Source: Pseudofrankia coriaricola | Lineage (GTDB): Bacteria > Actinomycetota > Actinomycetes > Frankiales > Frankiaceae | DNA length: 44,764 bases | NCBI RefSeq assembly: GCF_001854805.1 | Contig: NZ_MBLO01000045.1 | Span: 2,614-47,377, forward strand | Direction of reading: 5' to 3' | Shown here: piece by piece, positions 24,665 to 32,646 of the stretch | Position numbering within the stretch: the first letter of the stretch is position 1 | Layout: every line of letters starts with the position of its first letter | Notes under the pieces: generated by a model | What the model saw: only the letters and a program-made list of their open reading frames with translations | The model's database searches: none | What the model was told of the DNA's origin: nothing | Made by a program: the position numbers and the translations under genes

Positions 24665-25818
24665 GACTGCGTCCCCGCGGCCGCGAACTCGGCGCGCCCG
24701 ATGATCAGGCGCAGCACCTCGGACGTCCCCTCCCCGATCGAGAACGCCTGACTGTCGCGGAAGAAGCTGAGAACCGGTCCCTCGTCCGTGAAGCCGATGC
24801 CTCCGTGGAGGTGGAGCGCCGCTTCGGTCGCGTCGTTGGCGAGCTCGGAGGCCGCGAGCTTGGCCATCGCCGACTCGGTGGAGCACCGCTGGCCCGCGTC
24901 GAACATGTCGATGGCCCGCTCCATGAGCAGCTGCGCGCCGTCCAGCCGCACGCGTAGGTCGGCGATGCGGGCCAGGACGACATCGTTCGTCGATAGCGGA
25001 CCGCCGAAGGAGTGCCGGTCCTGCAGGAAGTCCACCGTCGACGCCAGGACGCTCTTGGTCATGCCGAGGCAGATCGAGGCGACGCCGATGCGGCCGAACT
25101 CGACCATCGCCATCATCTGGTAGAAGCCGCGCCCCTGCTCGCCCATCAGGCGCTCGTCCGGGACGAAGCAGTCGTGAAGTTCGAACCAGCCGACACCGGC
25201 CGCGCGCAGGCCCAGCGTGCTGTGTCGACCTCCGAACTTGAAGCCCGGGTCGTCCCTGCGCACGATGAACATCGACAGCCCGCGGCGGGGCGGGCCGTCA
25301 GGGTCGCTGCGGGCGCCGACGAGGACGAAGTCGGCGTTCGCCGCGTTGTCGATCAGCCGCTTGCCGCCGTTGAGGACCCAACCGCGGTCGACGCGGATCG
25401 CCGTCGTCCTGAGTGCGGCGGCGTCCGAGCCGCCGTGAGGCTCGGTCCAGCCCACGGCCCCGAGCGACTCGCCGCTGGCGGCCAGGGGCAGCAGCTCGGC
25501 CTTCTGGGCGGCCGACCCGAATCGGTGCAGCAGCAGTCCGCTCAGGTTGGACCAGGTCGCGGCGACGGCGCCGGTCGGCCATACCCGCGAGAGTTCCTCC
25601 TGCTGGATCGCGAAACCGCGCAGTCCGTCGTCGGCGCCGCCGTACTCCCGCGGAAGCGCCCGTCCGAAGCATCCGGCCTTGGCCATCTCCCCGCGGATCT
25701 CGGGGGTGATCTCCTCGCGCTCGTCGGCCGCCGGCACGAACGGCCTGATCCGCTCGGCCAGCCGCCGCATGCGATCACGGTGGGCTGCCTCCCACTCGCG
25801 CCGGGCCTCGAGCGCCAT
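24661..25818 (-). CDS. Acyl-CoA dehydrogenase
   Basis: A 385-aa FAD enzyme that would introduce the alpha,beta double bond. Seen: WTEPHGGSDAAALRT (FAD/substrate loop, about 125-139), the LHLHGGIGFTDEGPVLSFFRD region and IGEGTSEVLR near the C-terminus with the Glu position of short/medium-chain enzymes. The family is used for branched substrates and, in the LvaC/ACAD10-11 group, for dephosphorylating isomerisation of phospho-acyl-CoA. ATG 25818 is chosen because AGAGG lies seven to eight bases upstream; two GTG codons at 25827 and 25824 are alternatives. It heads the operon 24661-20578, with an AT-rich promoter region just upstream. Confidence 0.88.
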   Translation of the reverse strand: MALEARREWEAAHRDRMRRLAERIRPFVPAADEREEITPEIRGEMAKAGCFGRALPREYGGADDGLRGFAIQQEELSRVWPTGAVAATWSNLSGLLLHRFGSAAQKAELLPLAASGESLGAVGWTEPHGGSDAAALRTTAIRVDRGWVLNGGKRLIDNAANADFVLVGARSDPDGPPRRGLSMFIVRRDDPGFKFGGRHSTLGLRAAGVGWFELHDCFVPDERLMGEQGRGFYQMMAMVEFGRIGVASICLGMTKSVLASTVDFLQDRHSFGGPLSTNDVVLARIADLRVRLDGAQLLMERAIDMFDAGQRCSTESAMAKLAASELANDATEAALHLHGGIGFTDEGPVLSFFRDSQAFSIGEGTSEVLRLIIGRAEFAAAGTQS

Positions 25819-25851
25819 CGACACCACCTCTTGAGGGAATTTGCTTAAAGC

Positions 25852-25874
25852 TCAATAGTTTGCAGTTAGACCAT
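25852..25874 (-). promoter_or_regulatory. AT-rich control element before the dehydrogenase operon
   Basis: Between the two acyl-CoA dehydrogenase genes lies TCAATAGT (25852-25859) and TTAGACCAT (25866-25874). The first octamer also occurs at 15570-15577 and the nonamer at 32617-32625, both upstream of other leftward units. It lies 34-56 bp before the start codon, where a promoter or operator is expected. Confidence 0.45.
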
Positions 25875-25906
25875 AATCCTCAAGCGAGCGCGGGGCATGA
25901 CCTGTG

Positions 25907-27022
25907 TCACAGACCCAGCTTCGCCGCCACGGTGTCCAGGTGGTCGTCGACGACCGCCAGCAGGCGGGCGGACGACACCGCGCGCTTCAGGAACAGGTGG
26001 GCGTCGTGCTCCCAGGTGTAACCGATGCCGCCAAGCACCTGCAGCAGGCTCGACGCCGTGCGCTGGAACGCGGTCGACACCGACGAGCTGGTCATCGCGA
26101 CCAGGAGTTCCTCGTCCTGGGCAGTTGCCTCGGCGAGGGACCAGGCGGCGTAGTACACGACCGACCGGCTGGACTCGACGGCGACGAACATGTCCGAACA
26201 ACGGTGCTTGATGGCCTGGAAGGCCCCGATCGGCCGACCGAACTGCACCCGCGAGCCGGCGTAGGCGACCGCCATGTCCAGGCAGGCCTGCATGCCACCG
26301 AGCTGCTCTGCGGTCATGATGACCGTGGACACCAGTCGCGCGCGGTCCAGCGACCGGACGTCGCCCGCCGCACCCACTAGCTGCGCTGGGGCGGCGTCCA
26401 ACGACAGGATCCCGAGCGGCCGGGTCGGATCAAAGGCTTTCGACGGCGTCGCGACGAACCCTGCCGCGTCCTTTGACACCGCGAACAGCGCCGGACCGCC
26501 GGTGGTGGCAGCGACGACGAGGACGAGGTCGGCGGTCGCGGCGTCGACGACCGCGGTGCACGTCCCCGAGAGGCTCCAGTTACCCGCCGCGTCGCATGCC
26601 GCGTCGACGGTGCCGTCACCTCCCCGGACTCGGCCGGGTTCGCCGCTCGCGACGGTGGCCGTGATCGCCCCGGCGGCGATCTTCGAGAGCAACTCCTGCC
26701 GGACGAGCCCGTCGGCCGCCTCGAGGAGCGCCGGCACGGCCAGGCCGGCCGTAGCGAACAGCGGCGAGCACAGCAGGTTGCGCCCGGCCTGCTCGAACAG
26801 CACGACCTGCTCGACCAGACTCGCCTCGGACCCGCCCGCACCCTCCTGGACGAGGAGTCCGGACAGGCCGAGCCCTTCAGCCAGCTCGGCCCACAGCCTC
26901 TCGTCGTAGGCACCGTCGCCGTCAACGAACCGACGACGGTGGTCGGCGCCGACGCGGCTGCCGAAGAAGTCCTCGAGCACTTCCCGGAACGAGCCCTGCT
27001 CATCGGACAGTGCGAATCGCAT
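25907..27022 (-). CDS. Acyl-CoA dehydrogenase, smaller subunit of a probable pair
   Basis: A 371-aa acyl-CoA dehydrogenase fold with degenerate motifs: the middle domain is rich in Ala/Gly/Val without a clear WxTEPxxGSD loop, while the C-terminal domain has SRVQFGRPIGAFQAIKH and LGGIGYTWEHDAHLFLKRA. Such proteins typically form alpha2beta2 complexes with a second dehydrogenase encoded next door, as ChsE1-ChsE2 do in cholesterol degradation. Its ATG is 11 bp after the stop of the 413-aa dehydrogenase. MRFALSDEQGSFREVLEDFF at the N-terminus is family-like. Confidence 0.83.
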   Translation of the reverse strand: MRFALSDEQGSFREVLEDFFGSRVGADHRRRFVDGDGAYDERLWAELAEGLGLSGLLVQEGAGGSEASLVEQVVLFEQAGRNLLCSPLFATAGLAVPALLEAADGLVRQELLSKIAAGAITATVASGEPGRVRGGDGTVDAACDAAGNWSLSGTCTAVVDAATADLVLVVAATTGGPALFAVSKDAAGFVATPSKAFDPTRPLGILSLDAAPAQLVGAAGDVRSLDRARLVSTVIMTAEQLGGMQACLDMAVAYAGSRVQFGRPIGAFQAIKHRCSDMFVAVESSRSVVYYAAWSLAEATAQDEELLVAMTSSSVSTAFQRTASSLLQVLGGIGYTWEHDAHLFLKRAVSSARLLAVVDDHLDTVAAKLGL

Positions 27023-27033
27023 GTACAGCTCCT

Positions 27034-28275
27034 TCAGCTGGTCCGAGGGACTTTCACGCGCGGCTCACGTGGAAGACCGAGAACCTGCTCGCCGATCGTG
27101 TTCCGCTGGATCTCCGACGAACCGCCGTAGATGGTCGTCGGGCGGGCATGAAGGAAGTCGTAGGTCCACACGGCCGTGGACGTCGGGTCGATACCCGCGG
27201 GGTGAGGACCGAGCACCGCGAGGCCGGGGGCACCCGACGGCGCCAGGATGCCGCGGCCCGCGACGTCGAGCGCCAGCTCGGTCACCTGGTGGCGGTACTC
27301 GGAGGTCACCAGCTTGGTGATCGACGACTCCGGGCCGGGTGGCTCGCCCGAACTGCCGCTGGCCAAGGCACGTAGCGCCAGACAGTGCAGGGTGTGCACG
27401 GTCGCGCGGCAGGCCGCGATCCGTCGCCGGACGGCCGTGTCGCTCGCGCGGCCCGTGCGGCGGGCGAACTCGACCAGACGATCCAGCTCCGCACGCGCCT
27501 CGAGCGCCGCCGCGACACCGCCCGCCCCGCGTTCGTAGCCCAGGAGCGTGATGGCCACCTTCGACCCGTTGCCGACACCGCCGACCACGTTCGAGGCGGC
27601 CGTGCGTGCGTCGGTGAAGAAGACCTCGGCCAGCTCGGTGTCGTCGGCCATCGACCGGATTCCGCGGACGTCGACGCCTGGCTGGTCCATCGGGAGGAGC
27701 AGGAACGACAGCCCCTTGGACCGCTCCGCCTCCGGGTCGGTGCGGGCCACCAGGAAGATCCAGTTGGCGTCGAGGCCGCCGGACTGCCAGACCTTCTGGC
27801 CGTTGACGACCCACTCGTCGCCGACGAGACGGGCCTGGGTCTTGACGTTGAAGAGGTCAGAGCCCGCCTCGGGCTCGGAGTAACCCTGGCACCACCGCAC
27901 CTCACCGTCGATCGTCGCCTGGAGGAACTGTTTCTTCTGCTCGTCGGTGCCCCAGTGCAGCAGGGTCGGTCCGAGCAGCACCAGGCCGGAGGAGTCGGTC
28001 GAATGCGGGTAGCGAGGAACACCCGCCCGAGCCAGTTCCTCCGCCAGGATCGACTCACTGATCAGGTCCCGCCCGCGGCCGCCGAACTCCTCGGGCCATC
28101 CGGGTGCGAGAAGGCGCACCTCCCGCAACGAATCGCGCCACCAGGCCAGCCAGGAAGCTCGCTCGCTCGCCTCGACGTCGCCGGAGCCCCGCCAGTCGGA
28201 CGGGAACACGCTCGAGATCCACTCTCGTACCTCGAGACGGAAAAGCTCCGCTTCCTCGGAATAACGCAGGTCCAC
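27034..28275 (-). CDS. Acyl-CoA dehydrogenase, larger subunit of a probable pair
   Basis: A 413-aa FAD enzyme. QGYSEPEAGSDLFNVKT is the FAD/substrate loop, NGQKVWQSG follows, and IYGGSSEIQRNTIGEQVLGLPREPR is the C-terminal signature of the FadE subgroup whose members pair with a smaller subunit. Together with the next gene it probably forms a heterotetramer acting on a bulky or branched acyl-CoA. It starts at a GTG (28275) with only a weak GGGTGAG site, 55 bp after the hydratase stop. Confidence 0.86.
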   Translation of the reverse strand: MDLRYSEEAELFRLEVREWISSVFPSDWRGSGDVEASERASWLAWWRDSLREVRLLAPGWPEEFGGRGRDLISESILAEELARAGVPRYPHSTDSSGLVLLGPTLLHWGTDEQKKQFLQATIDGEVRWCQGYSEPEAGSDLFNVKTQARLVGDEWVVNGQKVWQSGGLDANWIFLVARTDPEAERSKGLSFLLLPMDQPGVDVRGIRSMADDTELAEVFFTDARTAASNVVGGVGNGSKVAITLLGYERGAGGVAAALEARAELDRLVEFARRTGRASDTAVRRRIAACRATVHTLHCLALRALASGSSGEPPGPESSITKLVTSEYRHQVTELALDVAGRGILAPSGAPGLAVLGPHPAGIDPTSTAVWTYDFLHARPTTIYGGSSEIQRNTIGEQVLGLPREPRVKVPRTS

Positions 28276-28330
28276 GTGTGCTCACCCGTTCAATCTGTCC
28301 GGTGGGTCCCGGCGGGTTCCCGCGACGTGG

Positions 28331-29218
28331 TCACGAGGTCGGGCCTTGTGCCGGGTGACACGTGGCACGGCCTTCGTCCAGCACTGCCCGGGGAGCCGAG
28401 CCGTCCGGTCCTGCGGCCTCGGTCCTGAAGACGGCAGAGCCCTCGTCGGTCCGCCAGACCGACGTCGTCAGGGTCTCGCCCGGGAACGTAGGCGAGGTGA
28501 AGCGCACCGACAGCGAGCTCAGGCGGTCAGGATCACCGTCACCAAGGACGGAGACGAGGGCGCGGCCCGCGATCCCGTAGACGCAGAGCCCGTGAATGAT
28601 CGGCTGCGGGAAACCGGCCCTCTCCCGGGCGAACCACGGGTCGCTGTGCAGCGGGTTGCGGTCACCCGAGAGCCGGTAGATGAGCGGGAGACGCTCGTCG
28701 GTCGCGAAGACGACCTGGGCGTCAGGCTCCCGGTCCGGGACCGGCTGGGGCTCCGGCTTCTCGCCCGGCGAGCCGCCGAAGCCGCCCTCGCCACGAAAGA
28801 CCAGAGTCGTCCGGGTCGTCACGAGGGTCTCCCCGCTCTCGGGATCGGCTCCGGTCCCCAACAGCACGACGACGGCGTTCTTGCCCGGGCCTTTGTCCCG
28901 AATCTCACCGATCCGCGAGGTCACGGCCAGCGAACCCGCCGGCACGAGCGGGCGACACACGCGGATCTCCTGCGCGCCGTGCAGCAGCCGACCCCAGTTC
29001 GGCCTGCCCACGAGCGGCAGCGCCTCGAAGCCTGCCGCGACGATCACGCCGAAGGTGGGCAGGACCTTCTGCGGCAGGTCATGGGAGTTCTCGGTGGTGA
29101 GCGCGAGGTCATCTGCCCCCGCGCCGACACCAAGTGCATACAGCAAGGTGTCACGGTCGGTCCACGAGACGACCTTGGGGCCGACGGTCACGCCCAGGCT
29201 CTTGAGTTCGATTCCCAC
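28331..29218 (-). CDS. R-specific (MFE2-type) enoyl-CoA hydratase
   Basis: A 295-aa two-hot-dog MaoC hydratase adding water across a trans-2-enoyl-CoA to give the 3R-hydroxyacyl-CoA. The catalytic segment YRLSGDRNPLHSDP contains D186 and H191 in the hydratase-2 arrangement, followed by PIIHGLCVYG. GTG 29218 is preferred since AGGAG is five bases upstream; GTG 29224 would nearly touch that site. It lies 52 bp after an MFE2-type SDR gene, so the pair reproduces the hydratase and 3R-dehydrogenase steps of peroxisomal multifunctional enzyme 2 as separate proteins. Confidence 0.88.
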   Translation of the reverse strand: MGIELKSLGVTVGPKVVSWTDRDTLLYALGVGAGADDLALTTENSHDLPQKVLPTFGVIVAAGFEALPLVGRPNWGRLLHGAQEIRVCRPLVPAGSLAVTSRIGEIRDKGPGKNAVVVLLGTGADPESGETLVTTRTTLVFRGEGGFGGSPGEKPEPQPVPDREPDAQVVFATDERLPLIYRLSGDRNPLHSDPWFARERAGFPQPIIHGLCVYGIAGRALVSVLGDGDPDRLSSLSVRFTSPTFPGETLTTSVWRTDEGSAVFRTEAAGPDGSAPRAVLDEGRATCHPAQGPTS

Positions 29219-29270
29219 GCCCACTCCTGCACGTCATGGCCTTCCGGCCTTCCACCTCGCAGTTGGCTGA

Positions 29271-30185
29271 TCAGCTCGCGAGGCCCTCCGGGTTGGCGCT
29301 CCATTTCTCCGTCAGCGGCAGCCCGATCTCGGCGACGACGTCAACGAGCTTCTCGTGGGTCCAGCGGCCGTCGGTCGACAGCGTCCACGACTTGTCGGCC
29401 TGCCACGGTGCGACCCGCTGCACCTTGCTCCCGCCGACGACGAACACTTCACCGGACATCTCGCAGTCGGGGCTGACGAGGTACGCGACGAAGGGAGAGA
29501 TGTTCCCGGGGTGCCACCGGTCGAACGCACCCTCCTTCGCGGCCAGGGCCGCGCCGAAGCTCTCCGTCAACCGGGTGCGAGCCTGGGGCGCCACGGCGTT
29601 CACGCGTACGCCGTACCGGGCCAGTTCCTTGGACGCGACCTGCGTCAAGGAGGCGACGCCGGCCTTGGCGGCCGCGTAGTTGGCCTGCCCCGGATTGCCG
29701 AAGAGGCCGGATTCGCTGGTCGTGTTGACCACGGCGGCGTTGACCTTCTCGCCCGCCTTCGACCGCGCACGCCAGTAGGTGCCAGCGGCACGGGTCAGCA
29801 GGAAGGTGCCCCGAAGGTTCACCCTGACGACCAGGTCCCAGTCGTCGTCATCCAGGTTCACGAGCACCCGGTCACGCAGCACGCCGGCGTTGTTGATCAG
29901 GATGTCCAGCCGATCGAACTCGTCCAGCGCCGTGTCCACGAGCCGCTGGGCACCCGCCGGGTCGGAGATGTCGTCGGTGTTCGCCACCGCACGCAGGCCC
30001 TCGGCCCGGATCTCCGCGACCACGCTCTCCGCGGGACCAGCGGCGTTGCCGGTTCCGTTCTGCGCACCTCCGAGGTCGTTGACCACCACCGAGGCACCCT
30101 GACGTGCAAGGAGCAGAGCGTGCTCGCGGCCGATTCCGCGACCTGCTCCCGTCACGATCGCCGTCAAGCCGTCCAGACCAGCCAT
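29271..30185 (-). CDS. SDR dehydrogenase, MFE2/17beta-HSD4-like
   Basis: A 304-aa NAD(P)-dependent dehydrogenase, predicted to oxidise 3R-hydroxyacyl-CoA. TGAGRGIG at 12-19 binds the cofactor, VVVNDLGG at 33-40 indicates NAD preference with an acidic residue after beta-2, NNAG is at 98-101, S157 precedes the active-site Y170 and K174 (YxxxK). The C-terminal 60 residues beyond the SDR core are as in the MFE2 dehydrogenase domain. It is the first gene of the leftward unit and follows a 132-bp spacer with an AT-rich promoter-like element. Confidence 0.87.
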   Translation of the reverse strand: MAGLDGLTAIVTGAGRGIGREHALLLARQGASVVVNDLGGAQNGTGNAAGPAESVVAEIRAEGLRAVANTDDISDPAGAQRLVDTALDEFDRLDILINNAGVLRDRVLVNLDDDDWDLVVRVNLRGTFLLTRAAGTYWRARSKAGEKVNAAVVNTTSESGLFGNPGQANYAAAKAGVASLTQVASKELARYGVRVNAVAPQARTRLTESFGAALAAKEGAFDRWHPGNISPFVAYLVSPDCEMSGEVFVVGGSKVQRVAPWQADKSWTLSTDGRWTHEKLVDVVAEIGLPLTEKWSANPEGLAS

Positions 30186-30261
30186 GGGACACCCATCCGA
30201 TCACTCACGCGGCGGCGCCTGAAGACCCCGCTGTCGGGGTTGCCGCACGGACGAGGAAACT

Positions 30262-30293
30262 CTATCAATATATAATCGTTCTATCTACTAAAG
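30262..30293 (-). promoter_or_regulatory. AT-rich promoter/operator region before the SDR operon
   Basis: CTATC repeats at 30262-30266 and 30281-30285 flank TATATAATCG in an otherwise GC-rich spacer. TATATT-like -10 sequences are present on the minus strand. The element lies about 80-110 bp upstream of the SDR start. No precise -35/-10 pair could be fixed. Confidence 0.4.
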
Positions 30294-30317
30294 CTCGTCG
30301 TCCGGAAGCGGGATCAC

Positions 30318-30719
30318 TCACGCGGAGAGATCGGCACCGAAGTCTTCGACCTGGCGTGGGTCGAAGTAGTCGCGCCAGTAGCGGATCTTGCCGTCGACGA
30401 CCTCGAAAACACCCATCAGCTCCATCTTGTGGATGCGCTCGCCCGCTTCGTCGAGAAACCAGTCGATGCGCTCGGTCAGCACCTTCGTACCGTTGGAGGC
30501 GACGTTGACCACCTCGATCTCGTTTGTGTACTTCAGCGCGTCCAGGTGGGACCTCACGAGCGCGAGGATGGCCTGCTTACCGCTCTGGTTCGGGAAGCCG
30601 GGGCCGGGCGCAAAGACGGCGTCATCGGCGAAGAGCTCGTCGATCGCATCAATGAAGCCGCCCTTGAGGGGCATCTTCGCGAACAGCTCCTGCACCACGT
30701 CTGCGGGTTCAGCACTCAT
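30318..30719 (-). CDS. Limonene-1,2-epoxide-hydrolase-like protein (NTF2 fold)
   Basis: A 133-aa NTF2/SnoaL-fold protein. The C-terminal half closely follows Rhodococcus limonene epoxide hydrolase: TERID gives R84 and D86, GVFEVVDGKI follows, and WRDYFD gives W115 and D117, which together match the catalytic Asp-Arg-Asp triad. The Tyr and Asn that hold the attacking water in the Rhodococcus enzyme are replaced by Phe and Pro in AVFAPGP (34-40), so the active site is altered. AGGAAGG lies upstream of ATG 30719. It is 52 bp after the GMC oxidoreductase gene and probably co-transcribed. Epoxide hydrolysis is likely but the substrate differs; another NTF2 activity is possible. Confidence 0.75.
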   Translation of the reverse strand: MSAEPADVVQELFAKMPLKGGFIDAIDELFADDAVFAPGPGFPNQSGKQAILALVRSHLDALKYTNEIEVVNVASNGTKVLTERIDWFLDEAGERIHKMELMGVFEVVDGKIRYWRDYFDPRQVEDFGADLSA

Positions 30720-30771
30720 CGTCTAGCCTTCCTTTCGTTGGAGGTCGTCCAGTTGGAGGTCGCCGTGCGGA

Positions 30772-32406
30772 CTATCGCTGGTTGCGGATCAGGTCTGCGG
30801 CTCGCTCGGCGATCATGATCGTCGGCGCGTTCGTGTGTCCTGCGATGAGCGTCGGCATGACGGAGGCATCGACGACCCTGAGGTTCTCGACGCCGTGCAC
30901 CCGCAGCTCCGGGTCCACCACGCTGGCCGCATCCGTGCCCATGGCGCAGGTTCCCGAGGGGTGCTCACCGCGGAACGCGCCGACGCGGAAGAACTCCGCC
31001 CACTCGTCGTCGGTCTGGACCGAGTCGCCGGGGACGATCTCACGGCCGGCGTACGGCGCCATCGCCGGCTGCCGGATGAGGTCGCGCACGATCCGCGCGG
31101 CCTGCCGCAACGCGGCTACATCGTCGTCGCGCCCCAGCAGCTCGTGGCGCACCCGCGGGCCGTCGTCGGGATTGGCGGACCGCAGCGTGACACTGCCCCT
31201 GGCCACCGGGTGCGACACCGATGGCAGCGCCATCATCGCCGGCTGCCTCATCGGCCGCATCTTGTTGACGTCGTGCTGGTGGTCCTCGGCGCCGTCGCCC
31301 CCGCCCGATTCGAGCGCAGCCGGGTTGAAGGCGATCTCGTAGTCGACGTACGGCTCGTCGGACCCGTCGAACCGGCCGAACACGAAGGCATTTCCGATAC
31401 AGGCGGTCGCGGGCCCCCTGCCCTTGCGGACTAACTGCCACGCAGCCTTCGCCACTGCCGCCGGCCCCATCTGGGAGTTCAACGTGGGGATCGTCGACTC
31501 GTACATGAGGGAGGTGTACAGGTGCTCCTGGAGGTTCTGTCCCACCCCTGGGATGTCGGCGGCGATCTTGATGCCGAGGCTCGACAGGTCGGCCCCCGGC
31601 CCGATCCCCGACAGCATCAGCAGCTTCGGTGTGGCGATCGCGCCGAGCGAGAGGATCACGGACTTGTCGGCGTGCTCACGGTGGATCTGACCGCGGTGGC
31701 GGTACTCGACCGCCTTCGCCACACCGCGCTCCACGATGACGCCGGTTGCGTAGGCGTGGGTCCGCACCCGCAGGTTGCGTCTGCGACGCACAGGGGCCAG
31801 GTAGCCGCGCGCCGTGCTGTAACGCAGGCCGCGGCGCTGCGACAGTTGGACGTAGGACACCCCGTTGGCGCGTCTGCCGTTGTAGTCCGGGTTGTACGGA
31901 AGCCCCAGCTGTTCCCCCGCGGCGACGAACGCATGGGTCAGCGGGTGCACGACCGCGGTCGGCGATACCCGCTGCGGTCCGTAGCAGCCTCGGTACTCGT
32001 TGCCGGGGCCCGTGTACGTCTCCGACTTGCGGAAGTACGGGAGCACCGACCGGTAGTCCCAGCCCGTCGCGCCCAGCCGGGCCCAGCGGTCGTAGTCCCC
32101 CGGGCTCCCGCGCGTCCACATCTCTCCGTTGATCGAGCTTGAGCCGCCCAAGACCCGACCACCACCCCACTGGTCCACGGCACCGCCCCGGCTCTGGTCG
32201 GGCTCTCCTTCGTACCGCCAGTTGTATTTCTTCGACAGTTTGAGGAGTCCCACCGGGAGGTGGATGAACGGGCTGTAGTCCTCGCCACCCGCCTCGAGCA
32301 GCAGGACGGACGCCGACGGGTCCTCGCTCAGGCGGGCCGCCAGGACGCAACCTGCGGACCCGCCGCCGACGATGACGTGGGACCAGGACCGCCGTTGTCG
32401 GCTCAC
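30772..32406 (-). CDS. GMC-family FAD oxidoreductase (choline-dehydrogenase-like)
   Basis: A 544-aa flavoprotein oxidising an alcohol to the aldehyde or ketone. GGGSAGCVLAARLSE near residues 14-28 is the FAD fold, GGGRVLGGSSSIN the GMC signature 1, and GAIATPKLLMLSGIGP signature 2. The active-site His is in HPSGTCAMG and the second basic pair position in AGHTNAPTIM near the C-terminus. I chose GTG 32406 because GGAGG lies five bases upstream and the protein then begins right before the FAD fold; the frame is open to 32472. A 240-bp spacer with an operator-like element precedes it, and the LEH-like gene follows. Several terpene and polyether alcohols are oxidised by relatives. Confidence 0.88.
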   Translation of the reverse strand: MSRQRRSWSHVIVGGGSAGCVLAARLSEDPSASVLLLEAGGEDYSPFIHLPVGLLKLSKKYNWRYEGEPDQSRGGAVDQWGGGRVLGGSSSINGEMWTRGSPGDYDRWARLGATGWDYRSVLPYFRKSETYTGPGNEYRGCYGPQRVSPTAVVHPLTHAFVAAGEQLGLPYNPDYNGRRANGVSYVQLSQRRGLRYSTARGYLAPVRRRRNLRVRTHAYATGVIVERGVAKAVEYRHRGQIHREHADKSVILSLGAIATPKLLMLSGIGPGADLSSLGIKIAADIPGVGQNLQEHLYTSLMYESTIPTLNSQMGPAAVAKAAWQLVRKGRGPATACIGNAFVFGRFDGSDEPYVDYEIAFNPAALESGGGDGAEDHQHDVNKMRPMRQPAMMALPSVSHPVARGSVTLRSANPDDGPRVRHELLGRDDDVAALRQAARIVRDLIRQPAMAPYAGREIVPGDSVQTDDEWAEFFRVGAFRGEHPSGTCAMGTDAASVVDPELRVHGVENLRVVDASVMPTLIAGHTNAPTIMIAERAADLIRNQR

Positions 32407-32603
32407 GGGCACCTCCATGATGGAAACCGGACCTGCTCCCGCCCGCCGGGGCCTGTTCTGGTCACGCGGCACGGCCGGTTTCGGCGTCGGACTGTCGGGT
32501 CGTGCCGGAACTCGCCGTGACGGGCGAAGTGCAGGGCCGTCTACGGTTGCTGTCGTCCGTCGTCGGGAAACCTACTTGTCACGACAGTGAAAAACAGATT
32601 TGT

Positions 32604-32625
32604 AGACTATCGCGTCTTAGACCAT
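32604..32625 (-). promoter_or_regulatory. AT-rich operator-like element before the GMC gene
   Basis: AGAC (32604-32607) and GTCT (32614-32617) form a small dyad within TAGACTATCGCGTCTTAGAC, followed by TTAGACCAT (32617-32625). That nonamer also stands before the acyl-CoA dehydrogenase operon (25866-25874) in the same orientation to its gene. The rest of the 240-bp spacer shows nothing else I can name. Confidence 0.4.
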
Positions 32626-32646
32626 TTGCGAACCACGGCCCGCCCG

